Assembly (NCBI GenBank): GCA_016790165.1
Contig: JAEUPL010000021.1
Location: 124,001-188,000, forward strand
Direction of reading: 5' to 3'
DNA length: 64,000 nucleotides
Source: Burkholderiales bacterium
GTDB taxonomy: Bacteria > Pseudomonadota > Gammaproteobacteria > Burkholderiales > Casimicrobiaceae
The notes under the pieces are model-generated. The model saw only the letters and a list, made by a program, of their open reading frames with translations, ran no database searches and was not told where the DNA came from. The position numbers and the translations under genes are program-made. Positions 1 through 8,907 of this stretch are shown here, one piece after another (the first letter of the stretch is position 1; each line of letters opens with the position of its first letter).

Positions 1-718
1 CCGGCATCGGAAATTCGTTCTTGGCAGTCAGTGGCGTCTGCACAAAACCTGGATTGACCAAATACACATCGATGCCATCGTCGCGCAGGTCACTGTGCAG
101 CAGCTCGGCCAGATTAATCATCGCGGCTTTGGTCGGCCCATAGACCGTCGCATTGGGCAGTCCCACCAACCCAGCGACGCTGGCGACCATGACCAAGGCA
201 CCTGTTCGCGACTTGCGCAACTGGGGAACGATGAGTTCGAGTCCGTGGTAGACGCTGCGCAGATTGACGTCGACGATTTGCGATGTGTGCGCCGCATCGA
301 TCTCCCACGCCCGCATCGGCGCGTAGGCCCCGGCACAGAAGACCACCATGTCGATGCCGCTCCACACGCTGGTGAGTTCGGCGTGAGCATGTGCCCATTG
401 CTTCGCGCTGGTCGCGTCGAAAGGCAGCACAATCGCATCGCCGCTCGCGTGTTGCGAACGTTTGGCGTCGTCCGCCAGCCGCTTGAGCGCATCACTGCTG
501 CGCGCCGACACGGCAACGGACGCTCCACGCGCCAGCAACGCGGACGCCAGCGCCGCGCCAATGCCACTCGACGCGCCGATCAGCCACACCCGCTGGCCCT
601 GCCAGTCGTTGCGCCGGCGGTTCGGCGTACGCCACCACGGCCAGCGTGCCCGGGCTGTTGCGCTTTGCGACCGGGGCGCTACGGCCGGCGGCGATTTCCC
701 GACGAACTGATGGCTCAT
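1..718 (-). CDS. Short-chain dehydrogenase/reductase (SDR), 3' end beyond the window
   Basis: Reading from an ATG at 718 down to base 1 without a stop gives about 239 residues of a classical SDR. After an unusual Arg/Trp-rich N-terminal extension of about 40 residues comes the cofactor-binding GASSGIG glycine motif, then an NNAG-equivalent (FCAGAY), a catalytic Ser in ASVAG and the YGPTK version of YxxxK. This is an NAD(P)-dependent oxidoreductase of unknown substrate. Its ATG overlaps the stop of the upstream methyltransferase gene as ATGA, so it is very likely translationally coupled and the last visible gene of the lipid-modification operon. In Rhodobacter sphaeroides an SDR also accompanies DUF1365 and the FAD protein (known context); a role in lipid chemistry here is inference. 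The C-terminus is missing. Confidence 0.88.
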   Translation of the reverse strand, partial: MSHQFVGKSPPAVAPRSQSATARARWPWWRTPNRRRNDWQGQRVWLIGASSGIGAALASALLARGASVAVSARSSDALKRLADDAKRSQHASGDAIVLPFDATSAKQWAHAHAELTSVWSGIDMVVFCAGAYAPMRAWEIDAAHTSQIVDVNLRSVYHGLELIVPQLRKSRTGALVMVASVAGLVGLPNATVYGPTKAAMINLAELLHSDLRDDGIDVYLVNPGFVQTPLTAKNEFPMP

Positions 719-1968
719 GATGTCGCCGCCTTGCGCAGGTGAAAATGCATGACGTCCGTGCGACCGCTGTCGAAGCCCGCCTCGCAGTACGCAAGATACA
801 GGCGCCAGATGCGGATGAACGGCTCGTCGAACCCTAGCGCGCGCACCTCGTTCAAGGTGGCTTCGAATCCGGAACGCCAGCGGCGGAGCGTCTCGGCGTA
901 ATCTTTGCCAAAAGCAAATGATTCCAGCGTGCTGAGGCCGGCCTTGCCCGCCTCGCAGCGAAAGCGCGTCGGCGCTGGCAGCATGCCGCCGGGGAAGATG
1001 AATTGCTGAATGAAATCAGTGCCGCGGCGATAGTGCTCAAACTGCGCATCATCAATCGTGATGCTCTGGATCAGCGCTTCGCCTCCTGGCGCCAGCCGTG
1101 CGGCCACCGTGTCGAAGTAACCGGGCCAGTACTGCTCGCCGACGGCCTCAAACATCTCGATCGACACCGCGGCGTCGTAAGTACCGGTGAGATCACGATA
1201 GTCACGGAACTCAAGTTTGGCCAAGCCATCAAGTCCGGCGCGGCGAATACGCTCGTGGGCAAACTCCAACTGCGCCCGCGAAACGGTGATGCCATGCACG
1301 TGAATGCCGCGCGCCGCCGCGTATTCAGCAAAACCACCCCAGCCGCAGCCAATCTCCAATACGCGCTGGCCCGGTCGCAGGCGCAGGACATCAATGATGC
1401 GTTGATACTTGCGGTGCTGGGCGCTCGCCAGCGGCAATGAGAAATCGCCCGCGAACAATGCTGACGAGTAAGTCCACGTGCTGTCGAGCCATAGACGATA
1501 GAAATCGTTGCCGAGGTCGTAGTGCGCGTGAATGTTGCGCTTACTGCCCGCCTTGGAGTTGCGATTGAGCAAATGACGGATGCGATGCACGAGACCAGCG
1601 AAGCCACTCGAGTGGACCAGCTTCGCGACGACCTGCTCGTTGGCAATGGCGAGCCGCAACAACGCCGTGAGGTCCGCTGAATCCACCCAGCCGTCGCGCA
1701 GCGCCTCGGCGAAACCGATGTCGCCACCGCTCAGTACCTTGCCGCACGCTCGCCAGTCCGCGATGGCAAGATGTGCCGGCGCACTGCCGTCCGCGCTGGC
1801 GCGGCCAAACGAGAGGTGGCGACCATCCGGCGTATGTACGACAAGCTGCCCGTGCTGTAGCTGCTCCAGCGCGCGCAGAAAGGCCCGCGCTGTGAGCGGG
1901 ATGCGCTGCTTGTGCCGCGCATGTGCGATGCCGTGGGTGCCGGTGTTCAGGCTATCGGTGGTCGACAT
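715..1968 (-). CDS. cfa: Cyclopropane-fatty-acid-phospholipid synthase family methyltransferase
   Basis: The 417-residue protein is a SAM-dependent methyltransferase of the CFA synthase family, which adds a methyl or methylene group to double bonds of membrane phospholipid acyl chains. Visible are the lipid-pocket motif HYDLGNDFYRLWLD (residues 149-162), SAM motif I VLEIGCGWGGF (about 203-213) and a Cys near residue 395 (YCEAGF) in the position of the family's conserved late cysteine. An in-frame reading continues upstream, but ATG 1968 (MSTTDSL) sits 2 bases after the DUF1365 stop and is the sensible start. Because it travels with an FAD oxidoreductase and DUF1365, it could be a UfaM-like enzyme making methylated furan-fatty-acid precursors rather than cyclopropane lipids; sequence alone does not decide. 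Confidence 0.92.
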   Translation of the reverse strand: MSTTDSLNTGTHGIAHARHKQRIPLTARAFLRALEQLQHGQLVVHTPDGRHLSFGRASADGSAPAHLAIADWRACGKVLSGGDIGFAEALRDGWVDSADLTALLRLAIANEQVVAKLVHSSGFAGLVHRIRHLLNRNSKAGSKRNIHAHYDLGNDFYRLWLDSTWTYSSALFAGDFSLPLASAQHRKYQRIIDVLRLRPGQRVLEIGCGWGGFAEYAAARGIHVHGITVSRAQLEFAHERIRRAGLDGLAKLEFRDYRDLTGTYDAAVSIEMFEAVGEQYWPGYFDTVAARLAPGGEALIQSITIDDAQFEHYRRGTDFIQQFIFPGGMLPAPTRFRCEAGKAGLSTLESFAFGKDYAETLRRWRSGFEATLNEVRALGFDEPFIRIWRLYLAYCEAGFDSGRTDVMHFHLRKAATS

Positions 1969-1970
1969 GG

Positions 1971-2825
1971 TCAGGCTCTTCCTTCTTTGCTGTCGGTCAT
2001 GAGGTTGCCGGTCCGCAACGGGCCGGCGTAATCGGGTTTGTGAAACCAGGGCACGCGCTTGAGCCATAGCTTCAGCGCCTGCCAGTGAATGCGCGCCACG
2101 ACGGCAATCGTCATGAACGGGAAGCGCAGTAGCTGCGCGCGAAGCACGGCGCCGTTGAGCGCCACCGCATGCCCTGCGATGCGCGTGGCGATCAGCAACT
2201 GCTCGCCGTCGTAGTAGTCGACATCGACCCGCCGTGCGGTACGCCCGGCGGTGACGCGAAAGCGATAGCGGCCGCGTACCTGGCAAAAGGGCGACACGTG
2301 CATCGCCTTGCGGCAGGCCAGCGCGGTATCGCTACCGATGACGCCGCGATCTTCCGCGGTGACCACGTAAAAATGGTGTTCACCGAAGGTGTTGTTGACC
2401 TCGGCGATCAGCACGCGCAGCGCGCCGACCTCGTCATGACACAGCCAGAAGCTCACCGGGTTAAACACAAAGCCAAACAATCGCGGAAAGGTCTGCAGTT
2501 CAATACGCGAGGCGCCGGGCAACAGTTTCACGCCCGCTGCGGCCGCCTGTTCACGCGCCCATGCCGCAAGCGGGCTGCCGTCGCGAGCGCCGTAGTCGCG
2601 CGTGTACAGCGTGAACGGACGCAGGCGTTGCCCGCGGGTTGGCGGATCGACGCGTAGCCAGCCGCCGGTGGCCTGGTCGACCTCGTTGAGTCGTTCGACA
2701 TCGAGTCGCAGACAGAACAGTCGATAGCGGAATCGGTGCGAGGCTGGCCGCGTTCGCTCATGCACCACCGACGCGACGATCAATTCGCCGACGGAACGCA
2801 CGGCCGCCGTGCTCGGGTCAATCAT
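1971..2825 (-). CDS. DUF1365 family protein
   Basis: The 284-residue protein belongs to DUF1365, a family of unknown biochemistry almost always found beside an FAD oxidoreductase and a CFA-type methyltransferase. Typical family segments are visible: VVHERTRPASHRFRYRLFCL near the N-terminus, LQTFPRLFGFVFNPVSFWLC, the VNNTFGEHHFY segment and KAMHVSPFCQVRGRY. No signal peptide or membrane segment is evident. I chose ATG 2825 (MIDPST) because it overlaps the upstream FAD gene stop as ATGA; an ATG 12 bases earlier is possible. Family membership is secure. A role in making or protecting modified (cyclopropane or furan) fatty acids is inferred from context and from the singlet-oxygen-response clusters of Rhodobacter. 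Confidence 0.9.
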   Translation of the reverse strand: MIDPSTAAVRSVGELIVASVVHERTRPASHRFRYRLFCLRLDVERLNEVDQATGGWLRVDPPTRGQRLRPFTLYTRDYGARDGSPLAAWAREQAAAAGVKLLPGASRIELQTFPRLFGFVFNPVSFWLCHDEVGALRVLIAEVNNTFGEHHFYVVTAEDRGVIGSDTALACRKAMHVSPFCQVRGRYRFRVTAGRTARRVDVDYYDGEQLLIATRIAGHAVALNGAVLRAQLLRFPFMTIAVVARIHWQALKLWLKRVPWFHKPDYAGPLRTGNLMTDSKEGRA

Positions 2826-4180
2826 GGCCGCGCCCATCCCGGCAGTTCACCAAAGCGCTGCGCCACGCGCACCGCCGAGAGCAAACCGTCCTCATGAAAG
2901 CCGTAGCGCGTCCACGCGCCCGCGAGCCACACATGCCCGCGCCCCTGCACAGCAGGAATGGCCTGCTGCGCACGAATCGCGGCGGCGTCGAAGATCGGGT
3001 GGTCATAGATGAAGTGCCGGATACGCTTCCCTACTGCGGGCAGCACCCGTGGGTTGAGCGTGACGATCAACGGTGTCTGAAACGGCAATCGCTGCAGGCG
3101 GTTCAGCAGATAGCTTACGCAGACGCCGCTCTGGCCATCGGCGGTCCCTGCCTGATCTATGTAGTTCCACGCAGACCAGACCTTGCGCCGCTGCGGCAAC
3201 AATGCCGTATCGGTGTGTAGATACGCGTCATTGGCTTGATAGCGTATCGCCGCGAGCACGTCCAACATTGGATCGCCATCTTGCAGGCTACCGCCGCCGA
3301 TGCCGCCCGCACGCAGCAGCGCGAGTGATTCTGGTGCGTGCGTCGCAAGCACGACGTCGTCGTACATCTCGGCCTGATGTCCGGTGACCACCGTGGCCGA
3401 CTGGGGCCCGGGAATGACGGCATCGACCGCTACGCCGTGGCGACAATCGGCCAGCGCAGCCAGCATGCGCTGCACATAGCTGCGCGAGCCATTGAGCACC
3501 GAGCGCCATACCGGGCGGTCGTTGATTTGCAGCAGGCAATGGTTCAAGCAGAAGCGCAGAAAGGTCGCCGCCGGATAGTCGAGGATTTCATCGACACGCG
3601 TCGACCAGATCGACGCCGCCATTGGCACCAGGTAAAGGTCGCGCAGCGGTTGGCCGTAGCCATGCGCATCGAGCAGCTGGCCCAGCGTACGCTCCGGCGT
3701 CGGCTCGCACTCCGTTAGGTACGCCCCCGCGTTGCGGTTGAAGCGCAGCAGATCGCGAATCATGCCGATAAAGCGCGGCGAAAGCAGATTGCCCGGCTGC
3801 GCGAACACGGTTCCGAGGCTGGTACCAGCCCACTCCAGCCGTCCGCCCTCGGCGCTGACGCCAAAGGTCATCTCGGTTTCGTAGCTCCCGACGTCCAACT
3901 CGCCAAACAGGCCAATCAGATTCGGGTAGGTCTTGCCGTTAAACACCAGAAAACCGGTGTCCACCGGTGCCGTCGCGCCGTCAAGCGTCACGTCCACCGT
4001 GTTGGCGTGGCCGCCGAAGCGCCCGTCGCGCTCGTACAGCGTGACCCGGTGGCCCTGGCGCTTCAGCAGCCAGGCCGCGCCCAGGCCAGCCACCCCGGCG
4101 CCAACCACGGCGATGTGGCGGGAATGCCCGCCTGATGCGGGTTGAGCGGAGAAATTGTTGGTATCTTGGGCCACAGGCAA
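2822..4180 (-). CDS. FAD-dependent amine-oxidase-like oxidoreductase (UfaO-like)
   Basis: A flavoprotein of about 452 residues with an N-terminal Rossmann dinucleotide motif (IAVVGAGVAGLGAAW, about residues 24-38), the YERDGRFGGHANT segment typical of NAD(P)-binding amine oxidases, and a C-terminal FAD-closing motif with GAWTRYGFHEDGLLSA. These proteins are often annotated as amine oxidase or cyclopropane fatty-acid synthesis protein; the Rhodobacter relative contributes to furan fatty acid formation. The start is uncertain: TTG at 4180 gives the longest reading, and a GTG two codons later also works. It is the first gene of a four-gene minus-strand operon and faces a TetR gene; the palindrome at 4187-4223 lies directly upstream, so it is probably under TetR control. 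Confidence 0.87.
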   Translation of the reverse strand: MPVAQDTNNFSAQPASGGHSRHIAVVGAGVAGLGAAWLLKRQGHRVTLYERDGRFGGHANTVDVTLDGATAPVDTGFLVFNGKTYPNLIGLFGELDVGSYETEMTFGVSAEGGRLEWAGTSLGTVFAQPGNLLSPRFIGMIRDLLRFNRNAGAYLTECEPTPERTLGQLLDAHGYGQPLRDLYLVPMAASIWSTRVDEILDYPAATFLRFCLNHCLLQINDRPVWRSVLNGSRSYVQRMLAALADCRHGVAVDAVIPGPQSATVVTGHQAEMYDDVVLATHAPESLALLRAGGIGGGSLQDGDPMLDVLAAIRYQANDAYLHTDTALLPQRRKVWSAWNYIDQAGTADGQSGVCVSYLLNRLQRLPFQTPLIVTLNPRVLPAVGKRIRHFIYDHPIFDAAAIRAQQAIPAVQGRGHVWLAGAWTRYGFHEDGLLSAVRVAQRFGELPGWARP

Positions 4181-4186
4181 TAGAAT

Positions 4187-4223
4187 AGTTACTAATCGGT
4201 AGCGACGCTACTATACAGTAACT
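4187..4223. promoter_or_regulatory. Nested palindrome, candidate double TetR operator
   Basis: Centred on base 4205, the outer arms AGTTACT/AGTAACT and inner arms GTAGCG/CGCTAC are both perfect inverted repeats, separated by 5 bases on each side. The region can also be read as two 16-bp half-palindromes in opposite orientation, GTTACTAATCGGTAGC at 4188-4203 and GCTACTATACAGTAAC at 4207-4222, which suits two regulator dimers. It fills most of the space between the divergent FAD gene and tetR, so binding would block both promoters. Confidence 0.72.
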
Positions 4224-4244
4224 TTTTTTACTTGTGGGTATTTT

Positions 4245-4859
4245 TTGAGCCTGCTCAAACGCATCAGCTTCAAGGACCAGGCTTTTCAGCAGCGCGAGGA
4301 CGCCATCCTCGACGCAGCGACGCGCATCCTCACCAGTCGCGGCTTTGACCTGATGACGATGGACGACGTCGCCACCGAGGTGGGCGTCTCCAAGCCCAGC
4401 CTCTACAAGCACTTCAAGTCAAAAGAGGATCTCGCCGGCGAATGCATGATCCGCCTGCTCGACGGCGCCAACGACTTCCTCGCCGCGCTGCCCGCCGACC
4501 TCACGGCGCTGGATCGCATCCGCCGCCTGCTCGGCTGGGCGCTGGAGCTCAGGCTACAGGGCGGCCTGCCCTTCCTCCCGGCCACCAGCCCGCATGTGCG
4601 CGACATGCTGGTGAAAAACCTCGGCTACACCATGCGTGCGCTCAAGCTCAACGGCGCACTCAGCAAGCTGGTGCGCGACGCCCAAAAGGCCGGCCAGATG
4701 CGCAAGAACCTGCCCGAGGAGGTGATCCTCTACTCGTTCTACGCCCGCACCTGCGACCCCTCCGTCGAGTTCCTGCGCCTCTACAGCAAGCTCAGCAACG
4801 CGGAGATCGTGGAACACACGCTGTCGGTGTACTTCGACGGCGTGGGCAATTCGAAGTAG
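4245..4859 (+). CDS. TetR/AcrR family transcriptional regulator
   Basis: A 204-residue TetR-type repressor. The N-terminal helix-turn-helix covers roughly residues 18-65 and includes the recognition region GVSKPSLYKHFKSKEDL; the rest is a helical ligand-binding domain that I cannot assign to a ligand. The start appears to be TTG 4245 (MSLLKRIS), with no in-frame ATG nearby upstream. It is divergent from the FAD-DUF1365-CFA-SDR operon, with two related palindromic sites between them, so it most likely represses that operon and itself, perhaps releasing on an acyl or redox ligand. In Rhodobacter the comparable genes answer to RpoE-ChrR, so TetR control is a different wiring. Confidence 0.9.
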   Translation: MSLLKRISFKDQAFQQREDAILDAATRILTSRGFDLMTMDDVATEVGVSKPSLYKHFKSKEDLAGECMIRLLDGANDFLAALPADLTALDRIRRLLGWALELRLQGGLPFLPATSPHVRDMLVKNLGYTMRALKLNGALSKLVRDAQKAGQMRKNLPEEVILYSFYARTCDPSVEFLRLYSKLSNAEIVEHTLSVYFDGVGNSK

Positions 4860-5409
4860 CCCATCACATGCGCGAGCGGCCCTGGTCATCCGGCTCCTGC
4901 TGGGCCAGGGGCTCCAGCGACTCGCCGCGAACGACCTCTCTCACCTTGCCTCGCCGACCGGCTTGCGTTAAGCGATCGCATCCATCTTCGCTGTCGCCCG
5001 CGGAAGTTGTTAGCGCATCCAAGCCACACCCTTACTCGCCGAACCGGCAAGCGCGTGCAGCGATTGTCTCGGAATGGCCGCGCTGTCGAAGCCGTGCGAA
5101 GGGCGACCTGACGTCCAAGTGGGGCCGCATCGCGCTGGTGTAACGGCGACGTTGACGTTTCATTGCGACACACATCGTCGGGGCAATTGCGCCGGGATGG
5201 AACAACCCGTGAATCGCGCTACGGGAAATCGGTGGCGCCCACACGCGGGCACGGTCGATGCATCAGGACCGTGTGAGGCGTAAGATTCGCTCGCCACGCC
5301 CCTTTTGGCATGACGGCAGGTTAGTTTCTGGATCAACGGGTCCACCAAGAACGAGATCGCCCCGCAAGAGGGACCCAACGCACAACACTTAACCGCTGGC
5401 AACACAACG
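4860..5409. other. Intergenic region without a convincing gene
   Basis: No reading frame in these 550 bases looks like a protein in composition or motif, and I recognise no RNA family. An inverted repeat CCCTGG...CCAGGG just after tetR (about 4879-4915) could fold at the transcript end but has no T-run. A short GGGTCC...GGACCC pairing lies upstream of the XdhC gene. Confidence 0.55.
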
Positions 5410-6417
5410 ATGGACAACCTCGACCTAGACGTTCTCAAAACCGCCCTCGCCTGGACTGACAGTGGTCGTCGGGCGACGCTGGGCACGGTGGTGCGCACTT
5501 GGGGTAGTGCGCCGCGGCCGATTGGGGCGATGATGGCGATCCGCGATGACGGGCAGGTGATCGGCTCGGTGTCGGGCGGCTGCATCGAGGATGACCTGAT
5601 CGCCAAGGTGAAGGACGGCAAGCTCGCCGCGCGCCTGCCGGAGAGCGTGCGCTACGGCGTGTCGGCCGATCAGGCTAACCAGTTTGGCCTGCCCTGCGGC
5701 GGTACGGTGGAGATGGTGCTGGAGCCGCTCACGCCGCAAAGCGACATTCGCGGTCTGCTCGCGGACCTGGAGGCGCATCGCATCGTGAAGCGCACGCTCA
5801 ATCTCTCCACCGCCGTCAGCAACCGCGCGGACGCGACCGGCGCCGACGTGCTGACCTTTGACGGCAACACACTCACCACCATCCACGGCCCGCGCTACCG
5901 CCTGCTGATCATCGGCGCTGGGCAGCTCTCAAAATATCTGGCGACGATGGCAATCCCGCTCGACTATCAGGTGACCGTCTGCGACCCGCGCGATGAGTAT
6001 CAGGAGCAGTGGCACGATTTGCCGCAGGTGACCATGACGCGCGAGATGCCGGACGACACCGTGATCGCGATGAACCTGGACCGCAACAGCGCCGTCGTCG
6101 CACTAACGCACGACCCGAAGCTTGACGACCTCGCGCTGATGGAGGCACTGAAGTCGCCCGCGTTCTACGTGGGCGCGCTGGGCTCAAAGCGCAACAACGA
6201 CAAGCGGCGCGAGCGCCTGCTTGAGTTCGACGTCTCTGCGGACGAACTGACCAAGCTGCGTGGCCCGGTGGGCCTCGACATCGGCGCGAAAACACCCAGC
6301 GAAATTGCAGTGTCCATCCTCGCCGAAATGACGGCGATGAAGCGCGGCGTCACCATGACGCGCAGCAAGAGCGAGGCGCCACCGGCGGCGGTGACGAGCG
6401 CGGGGTGTGCGTTGTAG
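5410..6417 (+). CDS. XdhC/CoxI family protein
   Basis: A 335-residue protein with the two-domain XdhC layout. The N-terminal XdhC/CoxI domain (about residues 18-80) shows TWGSAPRPIGAMMAI and VSGGCIEDDL; the C-terminal Rossmann domain begins near residue 160 with RLLIIGAGQLSKYLA and ends with GLDIGAKTPSEIAVSI. Family members bind or sulfurate the molybdenum cofactor and help insert it into xanthine-dehydrogenase-type enzymes. No molybdoenzyme subunit or other molybdenum gene is next to it here, so its client is unknown and may be encoded elsewhere. The start at ATG 5410 has only a weak ribosome-binding site. Family assignment is strong; cofactor role is by homology. Confidence 0.88.
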   Translation: MDNLDLDVLKTALAWTDSGRRATLGTVVRTWGSAPRPIGAMMAIRDDGQVIGSVSGGCIEDDLIAKVKDGKLAARLPESVRYGVSADQANQFGLPCGGTVEMVLEPLTPQSDIRGLLADLEAHRIVKRTLNLSTAVSNRADATGADVLTFDGNTLTTIHGPRYRLLIIGAGQLSKYLATMAIPLDYQVTVCDPRDEYQEQWHDLPQVTMTREMPDDTVIAMNLDRNSAVVALTHDPKLDDLALMEALKSPAFYVGALGSKRNNDKRRERLLEFDVSADELTKLRGPVGLDIGAKTPSEIAVSILAEMTAMKRGVTMTRSKSEAPPAAVTSAGCAL

Positions 6418-6424
6418 CGGCCCG

Positions 6425-6482
6425 GACCACGAGGTGGTCAGAGGGGACCACCGCGTCGGGCGGGACGTTTGCGGTCCCGCCC
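6425..6482. terminator. Two hairpins between convergent genes
   Basis: GACCAC/GTGGTC (6425-6439) and GGGCGGGAC/GTCCCGCCC (6458-6482) are perfect stems with short loops. They lie between the convergent XdhC and asparaginase stops. Neither has a T-run, so they may stall or stabilise transcripts from both sides rather than act as classical intrinsic terminators. Confidence 0.5.
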
Positions 6483-6489
6483 TGCCGCC

Positions 6490-7473
6490 CTACTTTTGCA
6501 ACGCGAGCAGCCGCAGCAGCAAGGCGACGCGCGCCTTGACCGGTGAATAGGGTGAGCTACGGAAGTAACTGCTGCTGGTGACGCCAACCATCGGCCCATC
6601 GGCGCAGCGCGTGGTAACGACGACGTCCATCCCTGCCGCGTGTGCGCGCTCGGCGAGGCGCTCAATGGCGTGATGCAACGTGCCGTTGCCCGTGGCGGCC
6701 AGCACGAGGCCGTCGGCGGCGCCAGTGCGTGAGTCCTGCCGCTCCCGGATGAGCAATTCGATCAAGCCGCCGCCCGTGCCGGCGTGGCTGACGACGATTT
6801 CCACGCGCGGCCAGGCGTGTGCCGGACGCGCAATGGCTTCGGCTGTCAGTGCGAGAAGCGGCGCGGCCGGCGGCCAGTTGCGCACGAGGCGTACCTGCCC
6901 CTCCTCCACATAGCCGAGCGCCCCCGCATCGCCTGAGGCGAACGCATTGACGCGGTAGGGATGCACTTTGCGCACGTCCGCGGCGCCATGAATCTCACCG
7001 GCCGCGACGACAAGCACACCGCGCGCTTCAACGTGCAGCGCAACGGCGAGCGCGTCGCGCAGGTTTTGCGGGCCATCGGGCGCGCGGGAGGTTGCAGGCC
7101 GCATTGCACACGTCAGCACCACCGGTTTAGCCGCGTGCAGCGCAGCTCGCAGGAAGAACGCGGTTTCCTCAATCGTATCGGTGCCGTGGGTGATGATGAC
7201 CGCCGCGACGTCCGGCTCGCTCAGCCACTGAACACAACGTGCGTGCAGGCGCTGCCACGTTGCGACATCCATGTCCTTGCTATCCAGCTGCGCAACCTGC
7301 TCAGTGACCAGCGTGATGTGAGCCGGTGGAGTGACGTGGTGCAACAGCGCCACGACCGGCACCGTGCCGGCGGTGTAGCCGACGTTCGCGCTGGCATCGT
7401 CGCTTGACCCGGCAATCGTGCCGCCGGTGCCCAGCACAACGACGCGGCGAGGCAGTGTGCTCATGCTGGTCAC
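6490..7473 (-). CDS. L-asparaginase family amidohydrolase
   Basis: A 327-residue asparaginase/glutaminase-type enzyme that hydrolyses L-asparagine to aspartate and ammonia. Both threonine motifs are present: VLGTGGTIAGS (about residues 14-23, nucleophile Thr) and ITHGTDTIEETA (about 94-105, with the second catalytic Thr-Asp pair); GGGLIEL and ATGNGTLHHA match later family segments. No signal peptide is visible, so it is probably cytoplasmic. It starts 12 bases after the gltX stop and is likely co-transcribed. ATG 7473 or the ATG three codons later (MSTLPRR) may be the start. Confidence 0.9.
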   Translation of the reverse strand: MTSMSTLPRRVVVLGTGGTIAGSSDDASANVGYTAGTVPVVALLHHVTPPAHITLVTEQVAQLDSKDMDVATWQRLHARCVQWLSEPDVAAVIITHGTDTIEETAFFLRAALHAAKPVVLTCAMRPATSRAPDGPQNLRDALAVALHVEARGVLVVAAGEIHGAADVRKVHPYRVNAFASGDAGALGYVEEGQVRLVRNWPPAAPLLALTAEAIARPAHAWPRVEIVVSHAGTGGGLIELLIRERQDSRTGAADGLVLAATGNGTLHHAIERLAERAHAAGMDVVVTTRCADGPMVGVTSSSYFRSSPYSPVKARVALLLRLLALQK

Positions 7474-7485
7474 GACCGAATGAGG

Positions 7486-8907
7486 CTACGGCAGGCGCGC
7501 AAGCGCGGCGTCGCGACCGAGCGTCATCAGCAACGCGTCCACGCCCGGTGCTTGCGCCACGCCGGTGAGCAGCACGCGCAGCGGCATCATGACTTGCGGC
7601 GTTTTCAACGCGAACCTGGTTTGCGCGTCCTTCAGGATCGCAGCCAGCGCTGGTTTGCTCCATTCGGCCGTGGCGAGTTGGGCCTTGACCCAGTCGATTG
7701 CCGGTCGATTGGCATCGGTGAGATGCTGTGCGATCAGCGCTGCATCGGGCGCGACGGGGTGATAGCAAAAGTGCGCGAGTTCGGCCATCTTGCGCAGTGT
7801 GGGCGCGCGCTCGCGCAACAGCTCGGCCACGGCGAGTGCGCTGGGGCCGCAGGAGAGGTCATACCCCTGCTCGCGCAGGAAGGGTTCCAGTTTGTCGGCA
7901 AGCACATCGACTGCGAGGCGTTTGATGTGCTCGCCGTTGAGCCACTCGAACTTTTCGGCATCGAAGCGCGCGGGTGACGGCGTAAGCGATTCCAGGTTGA
8001 ACCATTCGACGAGTTGCTGCGGGGTGAAGATTTCGTCGTTGCCGTGTGACCAGCCGAGGCGCGCGAGGCCATTCACGATGGCCTCAGGCAAATAGCCGCC
8101 GGCGGCGTATTCGTTGAGCCCGGTGGCGCCGTGCCGCTTGGAGAGCTTTTCCCCATCGTGACCAAGCACCGTCGGCGTGTGACCGAACACCGGAGGTTCG
8201 ACGCCGAGCGCGCGGAAGATGTTGATCTGCCGCGGCGTGTTCATCACGTGGCCGTCGCCCCGGATGACGTGGCTGATTTGCATGTCGATGTCGTCCACCA
8301 CCACGCAGAAGTTGTAAGTCGGCACGCCCACCTCGCCCAACGGCGCCTGGCGCGCGATCACCAGATCGTCCAGCTCGCTGTTGGCAATCTCGATGCGGCC
8401 TTTCACTGCATCGTCCCACGCGACGACACCGTCATCCGGGTTGCGAAAGCGGATGACCGGCAGCACACCAGGCGGCGGGGTCAGGCCGAGCGTTGCCACG
8501 TTCTCCGGCCGCCAATGACCGTTGTAGCGGGGCTTGTCGCCTTTCGCCTTCTGCGTCTCACGCAGCGCGTCAAGCGCCTCCACGCTCATGTAGCAGTGAT
8601 AGGCGCGGCCATCGGCGAGCATTTGCGCGACCACTTCACGGTAGCGCGACATTCGCTGCATTTGATAGAACGGGCCTTCATCAATGTCGAGGCCCAGCCA
8701 AGCCATGTCGCGCAGGATGCCTTCGGCGCTGGATTCGCTGGAGCGCTCGAGATCGGTGTCCTCGATGCGCAGCACAAACTGGCCCTTGTGATGCCGCGCA
8801 TACGCCCACGCAAAGAGCGCGGTGCGAATGTTGCCAAGATGAAGCGTGCCGGTCGGGGAAGGCGCAAAACGCGTGCGGACGGGTGCGGAAGCGGTGCTGG
8901 AAGTCAT
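7486..8907 (-). CDS. gltX: Glutamate--tRNA ligase
   Basis: The 473-residue class I aminoacyl-tRNA synthetase charges tRNA-Glu with glutamate. The HIGH-type motif is [13 protein letters not shown] (HLGN at residues 23-26) and the KMSKS-type loop is EKLSKRHG (about 253-260); the [13 protein letters not shown] segment and C-terminal anticodon-binding helices are standard. The frame stays open upstream, but ATG 8907 (MTSSTAS) gives the family length and starts just before [10 protein letters not shown]. Asparaginase follows 12 bases downstream. Confidence 0.97.
   Translation of the reverse strand: MTSSTASAPVRTRFAPSPTGTLHLGNIRTALFAWAYARHHKGQFVLRIEDTDLERSSESSAEGILRDMAWLGLDIDEGPFYQMQRMSRYREVVAQMLADGRAYHCYMSVEALDALRETQKAKGDKPRYNGHWRPENVATLGLTPPPGVLPVIRFRNPDDGVVAWDDAVKGRIEIANSELDDLVIARQAPLGEVGVPTYNFCVVVDDIDMQISHVIRGDGHVMNTPRQINIFRALGVEPPVFGHTPTVLGHDGEKLSKRHGATGLNEYAAGGYLPEAIVNGLARLGWSHGNDEIFTPQQLVEWFNLESLTPSPARFDAEKFEWLNGEHIKRLAVDVLADKLEPFLREQGYDLSCGPSALAVAELLRERAPTLRKMAELAHFCYHPVAPDAALIAQHLTDANRPAIDWVKAQLATAEWSKPALAAILKDAQTRFALKTPQVMMPLRVLLTGVAQAPGVDALLMTLGRDAALARLP

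Noticed and set aside
4860-5409. Molybdenum-cofactor riboswitch ahead of the XdhC gene
   Set aside because: No conserved tetraloop-receptor pattern; only short GC pairings.
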